Source of the DNA: an uncultured Candidatus Pelagibacter sp.
Lineage (GTDB): Bacteria > Pseudomonadota > Alphaproteobacteria > Pelagibacterales > Pelagibacteraceae
Direction: 5' to 3'
DNA length: 64,000 nucleotides
Assembly: GCF_943788075.1 (NCBI RefSeq)
Contig: NZ_CALSOW010000001.1
Span: forward strand, 231,128-295,127
Positions 48,628 through 57,349 of this stretch are shown here, one piece after another (within the stretch, counting starts at the first letter, position 1; the number at the start of each line of letters is the position of its first letter). A model generated the notes under the pieces. The model had not been told where the DNA came from. It searched no databases and saw nothing but the letters and a program-made list of their open reading frames with translations. A program made the position numbers and the translations under genes.

Positions 48628-49624
48628 TTGAGTAGTTTAACAAAAAAAAATAGTCGATACTTCATTAAAGTTTGTTTACTCTGATAATAATTCTCTAAGT
48701 GTTATTTTCCATGATAATGAACTCTTGATTGGTGTGGTAGGGGAGTTTAATAAAAATTTAAAAGAATTAGAAAAAATCACTAAAACAAGTTTATATTCTA
48801 GAGGTAATTCTATTTTAATTAAGTCTAATCCTGAAAAAAATGAAATAGTTAAAAATGCTATAAAGTTTCTATCCAATCAATTTATTAACAATGGTAGTAT
48901 TGAAAACAAGGATATAGTTTCTTCAGTAGATAATTTTATGATTAATGAAAAAGTTAAAAATAATAATGTTACAGATATAATTAAAACTCCAAAAAAATCA
49001 ATTATACCAAGATCAGAAAAACAAAAGGATTATGTAAGAGCTTTAAGACAAAGTGACATAATAATTTCAGCAGGTCCAGCAGGAACTGGTAAAACCTTTT
49101 TAGCTGTAGCCGTAGGACTTACGATGTTGTTGGAAAAAAAAATTGAAAGAATAATTTTATCGAGACCTGCTGTTGAAGCTGGAGAAAGATTAGGATTTTT
49201 ACCCGGTGATATGAAAGAAAAAGTTGATCCTTATTTAAGGCCCTTATATGATTCTTTGTACGACCTTTTTGATTTTGAAAAAATTCAAAGAATGATTGAA
49301 ATTGGTGATATAGAAATAGCTCCACTCGCTTTTATGAGAGGAAGAACCTTAAAAAACTCATTCGCAATCTTAGATGAGTCACAAAATGCAACTGATACCC
49401 AAATTAAGATGTTTTTAACTAGAATAGGAGAAAACTCTAAAATAGTTGTTAATGGAGATCCAACGCAAATTGATTTACCAAATAAAAAAATGTCCGGCCT
49501 AGTTAGATCAAAAGAATTATTAGGTCATTTAAATGAAATATCTGTTGTTGATTTTGATCATTCTGACGTAGTTAGACACCCACTTGTTTCCAAAATAGTT
49601 AAAGCCTACTCAAAAAATGATTAG
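48628..49624 (+). CDS. phoH: PhoH-like ATPase, frameshifted near 48645
   Basis: A TTG start at 48628, 3 bp after the miaB stop, reads LSSLTKK and then, after removal of one A from the nine-A run at 48642-48650, continues IVDTSLKFVYSDNNSLSVIFHDNELLIGVVGEFNKNL. The ATPase domain has SAGPAGTGKTFLAVAVGLTML (Walker A), VEAGERLGFLPGDMKEK and FAILDESQNAT (Walker B). The corrected protein has about 331 residues. PhoH of this operon works with YbeY in RNA handling. The start is an inference. Confidence 0.88.
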
Positions 49625-50078
49625 TGTTGAAGTTTTCTCAGAGGAGAAAGCTTGGTCAAAAAAACTTAGAAAAAAAGAAATTTTTTTCAAAGAAATTTGT
49701 AAATTCTTTCCAAGAAAATATCGATTTCCTAATAAGAAAATAACCCTCACTTTACTTCTTTCAAATAATAGATGTATCAAAAAATTAAATAAAAATTTTA
49801 GAAACAAAAATAAGCCTACAGATATTTTGTCATTTCCTTTATCTAAAAAAATATTGATATCTAAAAAAACTTATATTGGAGACATGATAATTAGTTATAA
49901 CTTTATGGATAAACCCAGATCACAAAATATTAAAAATTTTAAGGAAAAAGTAATACAAACTTTTATACATGGATTTCTTCACTTACTGGGTTTTGATCAT
50001 ATTAAAGATAAAGATTATAAAAGAATGCTTAGTGAAGAAGAAAAAATATATAAATCAGTAATTTCAAAGATTAACTAG
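49617..50078 (+). CDS. ybeY: YbeY endoribonuclease
   Basis: 153 residues with the zinc motif FIHGFLHLLGFDHIKDKDY (HxxxHxxxxxH) near residue 122 and NKPTDILSFPL. YbeY acts in 16S rRNA 3' end maturation and ribosome quality control. It overlaps phoH by 8 bp and is followed by lnt; the corC/tlyC gene that often sits between them is absent. Confidence 0.93.
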   Translation: MISVEVFSEEKAWSKKLRKKEIFFKEICKFFPRKYRFPNKKITLTLLLSNNRCIKKLNKNFRNKNKPTDILSFPLSKKILISKKTYIGDMIISYNFMDKPRSQNIKNFKEKVIQTFIHGFLHLLGFDHIKDKDYKRMLSEEEKIYKSVISKIN

Positions 50079-50079
50079 A

Positions 50080-51624
50080 TTGATAAAAAAAAATTACATT
50101 GAAATAGTTTTTTTAATTACTTTAGGTGCAGCCTCATCTTTAAGCTTACCTCCTTACAACTACTTGATAATAAATTTTTTTACTTTTAGTGCTTTTTTTG
50201 TATTCCTATTTAAAAAATCTAAAATTAATCGAAGTAAAAAATATTTCTTTTTTTATGGATGGTTATTTGGATTTGGTTATTTTTTATCAAGCTTATATTG
50301 GATATCAATATCATTAACATTTGATCAAAATTTCAAATTTTTAATTCCTGTAACTATTATTTTGATACCTTCATTTCTAGGAATTTTTTATGGATTGGCT
50401 ACATTCTGTTTTATAATTTCAAAACCTAAAAAAGTAGTAAGTTCTTTTTTTGTTTTTTCATTATTTTTAGGAGTTTTTGAATTTATAAGAGGTTCAATCT
50501 TAACTGGTTTTCCTTGGAACTTAATAGCTTATAGTTTTGTTAATCATTTAGAAATATTAAGCATTACCTCTTTAATAGGAACTTATGGATTTAATTTATT
50601 TTGTATTTCACTGTTTGCTAGTCCTGCAATTTTCATATTGAGAGAAAAAAAAAAAGATATTGGAGTGTGTGTTATTTTTCTAATTTTACCATTTCTGTTT
50701 TATTCGTATGGATCATTCTACAAAAAAAAATTTAGTTCATCAGAAGTTACAAATTACGATTATAAAATAAGAGCTATAGGTTCAAATATTAGTCTTGATA
50801 GATTTTATTCAAATATTGATCCGATCTCAGTTATAAGGGAATTGATTGATATAAGTAAGCCGCAAAAAAATGATAAAACTATATTTATTTGGCCGGAAGG
50901 AATTCTGCCTAATGTCTCTCAAGATGAATTAATTGAATATAAGTGGTTGTTTGAAAACACTTTTAGTAAAAATCATTTCTTATTTATTGGGATTAATAGT
51001 CAAAAAATGATCAAAGAAAAGATTAATTATTTTAATTCCCTTTCTATTTATGATCATAATTTAAATATATTAAATTTTTACAACAAGATTAATCTAGTTC
51101 CATTTGGTGAATTTTTACCTTTTGAAAATTTTTTAAAAAATTTTGGTTTAAGTGTAATTACAAATAATTATCAATCATTTTCAAATGGAAAGGAGAGAAA
51201 AATCATAGAGATAAAAAGAGATGATTTTTCCTTAAAGATATTACCATTGATTTGCTATGAAGTAATATATTCAGGTAAAATATTTAAAAATCCAAGCTTT
51301 GATTTGATAATTAATATTTCAGAGGATGGATGGTTTGGTGAATCAATAGGACCAAAACAACACTTTACGCATAGCATTTTTAGAGCAATTGAAAGTGGAA
51401 AATATTTAATACGTTCAGCAAATAATGGAATTGCAGCTATTGTTAATCCTTTAGGCATTGTTGAACAAAGTGTTGAGTATGGAAAATCAGGCTACATTGA
51501 CTTTAAAAAAGTTCAAAAAATACAATCAACACTATTCTCTAAATATGGAAATAAAATTTTTATAACATTAATTTTATTCTATATTTTTATAATATTTTCA
51601 TTTAATAGATTTAAAAATGAGTAA
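50080..51624 (+). CDS. lnt: Apolipoprotein N-acyltransferase
   Basis: 514 residues, TTG start 1 bp after the ybeY stop. About six to seven membrane segments occupy residues 10-215, followed by the nitrilase domain with the catalytic triad: Glu in [11 protein letters not shown], Lys in [17 protein letters not shown], and Cys in [13 protein letters not shown] final membrane segment is at the C-terminus. It adds the third acyl chain to lipoproteins. The end overlaps metK by 8 bp. Confidence 0.94.
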   Translation: MIKKNYIEIVFLITLGAASSLSLPPYNYLIINFFTFSAFFVFLFKKSKINRSKKYFFFYGWLFGFGYFLSSLYWISISLTFDQNFKFLIPVTIILIPSFLGIFYGLATFCFIISKPKKVVSSFFVFSLFLGVFEFIRGSILTGFPWNLIAYSFVNHLEILSITSLIGTYGFNLFCISLFASPAIFILREKKKDIGVCVIFLILPFLFYSYGSFYKKKFSSSEVTNYDYKIRAIGSNISLDRFYSNIDPISVIRELIDISKPQKNDKTIFIWPEGILPNVSQDELIEYKWLFENTFSKNHFLFIGINSQKMIKEKINYFNSLSIYDHNLNILNFYNKINLVPFGEFLPFENFLKNFGLSVITNNYQSFSNGKERKIIEIKRDDFSLKILPLICYEVIYSGKIFKNPSFDLIINISEDGWFGESIGPKQHFTHSIFRAIESGKYLIRSANNGIAAIVNPLGIVEQSVEYGKSGYIDFKKVQKIQSTLFSKYGNKIFITLILFYIFIIFSFNRFKNE

Positions 51625-52786
51625 TTTAAAAAATTTTCTTTTTACAAGTGAGTCGGTATCTGAGGGTCATCCAGATAAAGTTTCAGATAGAATTTCAGAT
51701 ATGGTTGTTGATAGTTATCTCTCTGGAGATCCATTATCAAGAGTTGCATGCGAAACACTTACGACAACTAATAAAGTAGTTTTAGCAGGAGAAGTTAGAG
51801 GTCCTGAAATAAAACAAGATGAATTAATTGAAAAAGTTAGAAATTGCATAAAAGATATTGGATATGATCAAGAAGGTTTTACCTGGAGAGAAGCAACAAA
51901 AATAGAAAGTCATCTTCATTCTCAATCTGCTGACATAGCAATGGGTGTAGACTCCTCTGGAAATAAAGATGAGGGAGCTGGAGATCAAGGTATTATGTTT
52001 GGATATGCTTGTAATGAAACGGATGTTTTAATGCCAGCACCTATTCATTACTCACATAAAATCTTAAGATTAATGGCAGAAGATAGAAAGTTAGGAAAAT
52101 TAAAAAATATAGAACCAGACAGTAAGAGCCAAGTTACCTTTGAATATGTAGATGGAAAGCCTACCAAAGTAAAATCAGTAGTAATATCTTCTCAACACTC
52201 TGCTGATGTTAATCAATCACAAGTTAGAGATTTATTGAGACCTTATATGCTACAATCTATTCCATCAAATTTTCTTAAGGGTTTTAGTGAAGATGAGTTT
52301 TATGTTAATCCAACTGGTAACTTTGTAATTGGAGGTCCAGATGGAGATTGTGGATTAACTGGAAGAAAAATTATAGTAGATACTTATGGTGGAGCCGCAC
52401 CTCATGGTGGAGGAGCCTTTTCGGGAAAAGATCCTACGAAAGTAGACAGATCTGCAGCTTATGCGGCAAGATATATTGCAAAAAATGTTGTTGCCTCCAA
52501 AATTGCAGACAAGTGTTTAATTCAATTAGCTTATGCAATTGGTGTGTCTAAACCATTATCAATTTACGTTGATTTATTTGATAATGATTTAGATAAAAAT
52601 AAATTTGTTTTAGATAAGATAAATGAAAATTTTGACTTAAGTCCTCGAGGAATTAGAGAGATGTTAAATTTAAATAAGCCGATATACGAGAAAACAGCTG
52701 CCTATGGCCACTTTGGAAGAACACCGGATGAAAACGGTTCATTTTCATGGGAAAAAACTGATAAAACAAGCCATTTTTCTAAATAG
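51617..52786 (+). CDS. metK: S-adenosylmethionine synthetase
   Basis: 389 residues. Motifs are [54 protein letters not shown] and [23 protein letters not shown]. It makes SAM from methionine and ATP. The ATG lies inside the lnt end, so there is no room for a SAM riboswitch between them. trmB, a common next gene, is not present. Confidence 0.98.
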   Translation: MSNLKNFLFTSESVSEGHPDKVSDRISDMVVDSYLSGDPLSRVACETLTTTNKVVLAGEVRGPEIKQDELIEKVRNCIKDIGYDQEGFTWREATKIESHLHSQSADIAMGVDSSGNKDEGAGDQGIMFGYACNETDVLMPAPIHYSHKILRLMAEDRKLGKLKNIEPDSKSQVTFEYVDGKPTKVKSVVISSQHSADVNQSQVRDLLRPYMLQSIPSNFLKGFSEDEFYVNPTGNFVIGGPDGDCGLTGRKIIVDTYGGAAPHGGGAFSGKDPTKVDRSAAYAARYIAKNVVASKIADKCLIQLAYAIGVSKPLSIYVDLFDNDLDKNKFVLDKINENFDLSPRGIREMLNLNKPIYEKTAAYGHFGRTPDENGSFSWEKTDKTSHFSK

Positions 52787-52792
52787 TTTCTG

Positions 52793-52820
52793 TTGAATTA
52801 AAAAAAAACTTTACTATATT
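52793..52820 (+). promoter_or_regulatory. Possible promoter upstream of nusA
   Basis: A -35-like TTGAAT and a -10-like TATATT (52815-52820) are 16 bp apart, just after the metK stop and upstream of the nusA leader hairpin. It would give a short leader of about 60 nt. In AT-rich DNA such matches are common, so the support is moderate. Confidence 0.4.
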
Positions 52821-52842
52821 GCCCTTACATTATTGGATTTAC

Positions 52843-52869
52843 AAAATGGGCATTAGCCCATTTTTTTTT
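52843..52869 (+). terminator. Terminator/attenuator hairpin in the nusA leader
   Basis: AAAATGGGC, loop ATTA, GCCCATTTT form a 9-bp stem followed by nine T in total (52861-52869). The T-run runs directly into the GGAG ribosome binding site (52870-52873) of nusA, whose ATG is at 52885. The shape is that of a Rho-independent terminator placed so that read-through decides nusA operon expression. Confidence 0.7.
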
Positions 52870-52884
52870 GGAGCAAACAAAAAC

Positions 52885-54438
52885 ATGTTAAATAAAAGAG
52901 CAGACAAACTAGAATTATTAAGAATTGCTGAAGCGGTAGCTTTAGAAAAATCTATTGATAAAGAACTAATTATTAGTTCTATGGAAACAGGAATTGCAAA
53001 AGCGGCTAAGTCTAAATTTGGTCAGGAAAATGAAATAAAAGTTTCAATCAATAGAGATAATGGTGATATTGAAATTTTTAGAAAATTAATTGTAGCTGAA
53101 AATCCAGAAAATTCTAACACAGAAATTAAACTTGAAGATGCTATAAATCTAAATGAGACCAACAAAGATAAAGCAGTTGGAGATGAGGTATTACAACCAT
53201 TACCATCATTTGATTTTGGAAGAATTGCTGCTCAAACAGCTAAACAAGTAATTAGTTTTAATGTCAGAGAAGCTGAAAGAGAAAGACAATACAATGACTT
53301 TATTGATAAAAAAGATTCAATTTTAAGTGGTATTGTTAAAAGATTAGAATTTGGAAATGTAATTGCTGATCTTGGGCGTACTGAAGCGATCATTCAAAAA
53401 AACGAGATGATACCACGAGAAAATATTAAAGCTGGAGATAGAATTAAAGCTTATTGTTATGATGTAAGAAGAGAGCCAAGAGGTCAACAAATTTTTTTAT
53501 CAAGAGCGCATCCAAAATTTATGGAAAAGCTTTTTGTACAAGAGGTTCCAGAAATCTACGATGGACTAATTGAAATTAAATCATCATCAAGAGACCCAGG
53601 TAGTAGAGCAAAAATTTGTGTTAAAGCAGTTGATACATCTCTCGATCCAGTAGGAGCTTGTGTGGGTATGAGAGGTTCTAGGGTTCAAGCTGTTGTAAAT
53701 GAATTACAGGGTGAAAAAATAGACATTGTAAATTGGTCAGAAGATCCAGCAATTTTAGTTTCTAATGCTTTATCGCCAGCAGAAGTTCAAAGAGTAAATG
53801 TAGATTCTGAAAGGAAAAAATTAGATGTAATTTTAACCGAAGAAAATTTGAGTAAAGCTATTGGAAGAAGAGGTCAGAATGTAAGACTTGCAACTAAGTT
53901 ATTAAATTATGAAATTAATATAATGACTGATGCAGAAGATTCTGAAAGAAGACAATCTGAATTTAAAGAAAAAACAGAAAACTTTGTAAAAAACTTAGAG
54001 TTAGATGAAACATTGGGTCAACTACTTGTTGCGGAAGGGTTTTCATCAATAGACGATATAAAAGATACTACTGCAGAAAGCTTAATGAAAATTGAAGGTA
54101 TCGAAGAAGATACAGCAAAAGCTCTAATAGAAAGAGCAAAAGAATTTCATCAAAAAGACCAAGAGGATATTTCTGAGAGAATTAAAGAATTAGGTCTTCA
54201 AGATGCTTTAATAAATTTAAAAGGACTAACCCCTGGAATGCTGATGACTTTAGGTGAACAGAAAATTCTTACATTAGAAGATTTTGCTGATCTAGCATCA
54301 GATGAATTAACAGGTGGATTTGATATCGTCAAAGGTGAAAGAGTAAAAATCCAAGGTTACCTGGAAGATTTTGCTTTATCAAAAGAAGAAGCAGATGAGT
54401 TGGTAATGTCTGCGAGAAATATTGTCTACAAAGATTGA
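52885..54438 (+). CDS. nusA: Transcription factor NusA
   Basis: The ATG preceded by GGAG was chosen (MLNKRADKLELLRIAEAVALEKSID); an open frame continues 22 codons upstream, but those codons lie in the leader hairpin. 517 residues: N-terminal RNA-polymerase-binding domain, S1 domain (about 130-200), two KH domains (VGACVGMRGSRVQAVVNELQGEKIDIV and LSKAIGRRGQNVRLATKL), and C-terminal helix-hairpin-helix repeats. It controls pausing, termination and antitermination. It begins the nusA-infB-rbfA-rpsO-pnp operon; rimP is missing upstream. Confidence 0.96.
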   Translation: MLNKRADKLELLRIAEAVALEKSIDKELIISSMETGIAKAAKSKFGQENEIKVSINRDNGDIEIFRKLIVAENPENSNTEIKLEDAINLNETNKDKAVGDEVLQPLPSFDFGRIAAQTAKQVISFNVREAERERQYNDFIDKKDSILSGIVKRLEFGNVIADLGRTEAIIQKNEMIPRENIKAGDRIKAYCYDVRREPRGQQIFLSRAHPKFMEKLFVQEVPEIYDGLIEIKSSSRDPGSRAKICVKAVDTSLDPVGACVGMRGSRVQAVVNELQGEKIDIVNWSEDPAILVSNALSPAEVQRVNVDSERKKLDVILTEENLSKAIGRRGQNVRLATKLLNYEINIMTDAEDSERRQSEFKEKTENFVKNLELDETLGQLLVAEGFSSIDDIKDTTAESLMKIEGIEEDTAKALIERAKEFHQKDQEDISERIKELGLQDALINLKGLTPGMLMTLGEQKILTLEDFADLASDELTGGFDIVKGERVKIQGYLEDFALSKEEADELVMSARNIVYKD

Positions 54439-54448
54439 GTGATGAGCT

Positions 54449-56665
54449 ATGGAAAAGAAAACAAAATTAACAATATCTGGCACTGCCAAAAAATCCTTCA
54501 AAAATATTGAGATTGCGAAAACTCAAGGAAAAAACTCAGTAGTAATAGAAAAACAACCAAGCAAATTTCCAAGTAGAGGTGGATCGTCTAGACCTGGAGG
54601 TTTTAAGCCAAAAACTACCTCAACATTTAACAGGGGTGCTGCAGTAAAGCCATCGTTTGCACCTAAATCACCTCCAATAACAAATGATTTTGAGCGAAGA
54701 AAGCTAGCAGAGCAAAGAGCCACAAAGAGACTTAAAGGAGATGATAATAAGGATAAGAAAACATTAAAAGCAGGTGCAAAGAAAAGAGAATTAAAATTAA
54801 CAGTCTCAAGAGCTTTAAGTGATGAAATTGAAGCAAGAGCAAGAAGTGAAGCTTCTGTTAAGAGAGCAAGGCAAAAAGAAAATAAAAATTTAACTAAAGA
54901 GGAAGCTCAAGAAAATTTAAAACCTGTTAAACGAGACGTAAATATTCCAGAAGCTATTACGGTTAGAGAACTTGCTAATAGAATGGCCGAACAATCGAGC
55001 AATGTTATTAAATTTTTATTTGGAATGGGCGTTACTGTAACTATCAATCAAACTTTAGCTGCTGATACTGCTGAGTATTTAGTAAAAGAATTTGGACACA
55101 ATCCGGTAAGAGAAGAAAAAGCTGAAGAAATAATTCAGAAGATTAAAGCTACCAGAGTTGAAAATTTAAAAAATAGACCACCAATTATTACTGTAATGGG
55201 TCACGTAGATCATGGTAAAACTTCAGTATTAGATGTTTTAAGAAGTGCGAATGTTGTTTCAGGAGAATTTGGTGGAATTACTCAGCACATCGGAGCTTAT
55301 CAAATAGAAAGCCAATCTAATAAACTAACTTTTATTGATACACCTGGTCACGCAGCCTTTACTGAAATGAGAGCAAGAGGATCAAAATTAACTGATGTTG
55401 TTGTTCTGGTTGTTGCGGCTGATGATGGCGTTAAACCGCAAACAGTGGAGTCTATTAAACATGCTAAAGCTGCAAATGTTCCAATCGTCGTAGCAATTAA
55501 TAAATGTGATTTGCCAGATGCAGATCCACAAAAAATAAAAAACCAGTTATTAGAACATGAGCTAATTGCTGAAGATTTATCTGGTGACACCTTAATGGTC
55601 GAAATTTCAGCAACTACTAAAAAGAATTTAGACAAATTAGTTGAAGCGATAGTTTTACAAGCTGAAATATTAGATTTAAAAACTGATTTTGAGTCAAAGG
55701 CCACAGGAATTGTATTAGAATCTAAAATTGATGTTGGAAGAGGACCTGTTGCAACAATCATAGTAACTACGGGAACTTTAAAAAAAGGTGATTTTTTTGT
55801 AAGTGGTTTGAAATGGGGAAAAGTTAGAGCGATAATTGATGATAAAGGAAAAAATATTAATGAAGCACCCCCATCAGCTCCAGTCGAAATTTTAGGGATT
55901 AACGGTGCAGCTAAATCTGGAGATGATTTTATTGTAGTTGATAATGAAAAAGAGGCAAAAACTTTAAGTGAAAATAGAGCACAAGAAAGCAAAGATACTA
56001 AAAACCCACTAACATTTGCCACTCAAGACTCTGCCTTTTCAGATAATTCAGCAGAAGAATTAAATTTGATAATTAAATCAGATGTTCATGGGTCATCAGA
56101 AGCAATTAAGAATGCAATTAGTCAAATCAAACATGATGAAGTTAAACCTAAAATAATCTTAGCAGATATTGGAATGGTAACCGAAACAGATGTTACATTA
56201 GCAAAGGCTTCAAATGCAGTTTTAATAGCGTTTAATGTTAAGCCAAGTAAAGAAGCAAAAAAATTAGCTGAAAATGAAAAAATAAAAATTTCTTCTTATA
56301 ATATTATCTATGAAGTTCTAGATTACATCAAACAAAAGATGTCAGGTTTGTTATCACCTGATATTCAAGAAACTGTTACAGGCACAGCTCAAATCTTAGA
56401 AATATTTAAAGTTTCAGGAGCTGGAAAAGTTGCAGGATCAAAAGTTATGGAGGGAGAAATTTCTACTGCTTCAGATGTTAGAATAATAAGAGATGGAGCA
56501 ATCATTTATACGGGTAAAGTTGGAACTCTGTTTAGAGAAAAAAATCAGGTAAAACAGGTTAGCAACGGTCAAGAATGCGGAATTACTGTAAAAGATTATA
56601 TGGATTTTCAAAAAAACGACACAATAGAAGCGTTTAGTGTAACATCAACTGATAGAATGATTTAA
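54449..56665 (+). CDS. infB: Translation initiation factor IF-2
   Basis: 738 residues. The N-terminal 150 residues are basic and low in complexity (GGSSRPGGFKPKTT, KRARQKENKNLTKEEAQENL). The IF2_N domain precedes the G domain with GHVDHGKTSVLD (about 251-262), DTPGHAAF and NKCDLPDAD. Domains II to IV follow with the fMet-tRNA-binding C-terminus. It starts 10 bp after nusA, leaving no space for ylxR, and its stop overlaps the rbfA start (TAATG). Confidence 0.97.
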   Translation: MEKKTKLTISGTAKKSFKNIEIAKTQGKNSVVIEKQPSKFPSRGGSSRPGGFKPKTTSTFNRGAAVKPSFAPKSPPITNDFERRKLAEQRATKRLKGDDNKDKKTLKAGAKKRELKLTVSRALSDEIEARARSEASVKRARQKENKNLTKEEAQENLKPVKRDVNIPEAITVRELANRMAEQSSNVIKFLFGMGVTVTINQTLAADTAEYLVKEFGHNPVREEKAEEIIQKIKATRVENLKNRPPIITVMGHVDHGKTSVLDVLRSANVVSGEFGGITQHIGAYQIESQSNKLTFIDTPGHAAFTEMRARGSKLTDVVVLVVAADDGVKPQTVESIKHAKAANVPIVVAINKCDLPDADPQKIKNQLLEHELIAEDLSGDTLMVEISATTKKNLDKLVEAIVLQAEILDLKTDFESKATGIVLESKIDVGRGPVATIIVTTGTLKKGDFFVSGLKWGKVRAIIDDKGKNINEAPPSAPVEILGINGAAKSGDDFIVVDNEKEAKTLSENRAQESKDTKNPLTFATQDSAFSDNSAEELNLIIKSDVHGSSEAIKNAISQIKHDEVKPKIILADIGMVTETDVTLAKASNAVLIAFNVKPSKEAKKLAENEKIKISSYNIIYEVLDYIKQKMSGLLSPDIQETVTGTAQILEIFKVSGAGKVAGSKVMEGEISTASDVRIIRDGAIIYTGKVGTLFREKNQVKQVSNGQECGITVKDYMDFQKNDTIEAFSVTSTDRMI

Positions 56666-57033
56666 TGACGGATAGAATTGGAAAACCTATATCACAAAGA
56701 CAGCTAAGAGTTGGGGAAATGATTAAACAGTCTTTAAGCATGATTTTTATAAAAAATGAGGCTAAGGTCCCGAATTTAGAAACTAATACTATAACGGTTA
56801 CAGAGGTGAGAATGAGTCAAGATTTGAAAATAGCTAAAGCATATGTGCTTCCACTTGGAGGAAAAAATGCCGAGGAAGTTATTGCTGTGTTAAAAAAATA
56901 CTCATTTTTGATCAGAAAAATATTATCACAAAAAGTGGTTATGAAATTTTTACCAAAATTACTCTTTAGAAAAGACGAGTCTTTTGAGTATGCGGAAAAA
57001 ATAGAAAACTTAATAAAACAAACAAATAAATAG
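56665..57033 (+). CDS. rbfA: Ribosome-binding factor A
   Basis: 122 residues. The KH-type fold has RQLRVGEMIKQSLSMIF, TVTEVRMSQDLKIAKAYVLPLGG, and LPKLLFRKDESFEYAEKIENLIKQ, the family's conserved C-terminal pattern. RbfA helps mature the 30S subunit 5' region and cold adaptation. It leads directly to rpsO (12 bp); truB, which usually lies between them, is absent. Confidence 0.94.
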   Translation: MTDRIGKPISQRQLRVGEMIKQSLSMIFIKNEAKVPNLETNTITVTEVRMSQDLKIAKAYVLPLGGKNAEEVIAVLKKYSFLIRKILSQKVVMKFLPKLLFRKDESFEYAEKIENLIKQTNK

Positions 57034-57045
57034 GAAAAAAGAGGC

Positions 57046-57294
57046 ATGAACAAAAAGGCACAAGAATTAGCAATGCACGAAAAAGATACTGGATCTTCAG
57101 AGGTACAGATTGCCTTGCTAACAGAGAAAATTGAAACTCTCTCTACACATATTAAGCAATTCAAGAAAGATAAACATTCATCTGTTGGATTGTTGAGAGC
57201 GGTAAATAGAAGGAAGAAATTGTTAGAATACCTAAAAAATACAAAAATGGATTCTTACAAAAATGTACTGTCGAAATTGGGATTAAGAAAATAA
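57046..57294 (+). CDS. rpsO: Ribosomal protein S15
   Basis: 82 residues, a few fewer than the usual 89 because of a short first helix. The core DTGSSEVQIALLTEKIETLSTHIKQFKKDKHSSVGLLRAVNRRKKLLEYLK is clear, with a C-terminal LGLRK. It binds 16S rRNA as a primary assembly protein. The ATG is preceded by GAGG. It is followed by pnp across a 52-bp purine-rich spacer. Confidence 0.97.
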   Translation: MNKKAQELAMHEKDTGSSEVQIALLTEKIETLSTHIKQFKKDKHSSVGLLRAVNRRKKLLEYLKNTKMDSYKNVLSKLGLRK

Positions 57295-57310
57295 AGATCA
57301 AGATAGATAG

Positions 57311-57349
57311 AATGGAACGAAACGAACGAAACGAAATGGAAATGAAATG
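57311..57349 (+). repeat. Purine-rich degenerate tandem repeat (AACGA-type units) in the rpsO-pnp spacer
   Basis: The spacer between rpsO and pnp contains repeated GAACGA/AACGAA/ACGAAA units followed by ATGGAA/ATGAA/ATG, a run of about 40 bases of almost only A, G and C with T only in the ATG trinucleotides. Three ATG triplets precede or include the pnp start at 57347. It could be a binding site for S15 or PNPase in autoregulation; this is inference. Confidence 0.5.

Noticed and set aside
51500-51640. SAM riboswitch before metK
   Set aside because: metK begins inside the lnt coding region, so there is no untranslated leader for a riboswitch, and no SAM-II or SAM-V-like pattern was seen.
55348-56022. 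A 224-codon open frame antisense to infB
   Set aside because: It lies fully within the intact IF-2 G domain, has a low-complexity Ser/Thr/Phe-rich translation and no ribosome binding site, so it is a shadow of the real gene.
57311-57349. Microsatellite or CRISPR-like meaning for the AACGA repeats
   Set aside because: The units are only 4-6 bp, degenerate and few; a leader-RNA role or chance purine bias explains them better.
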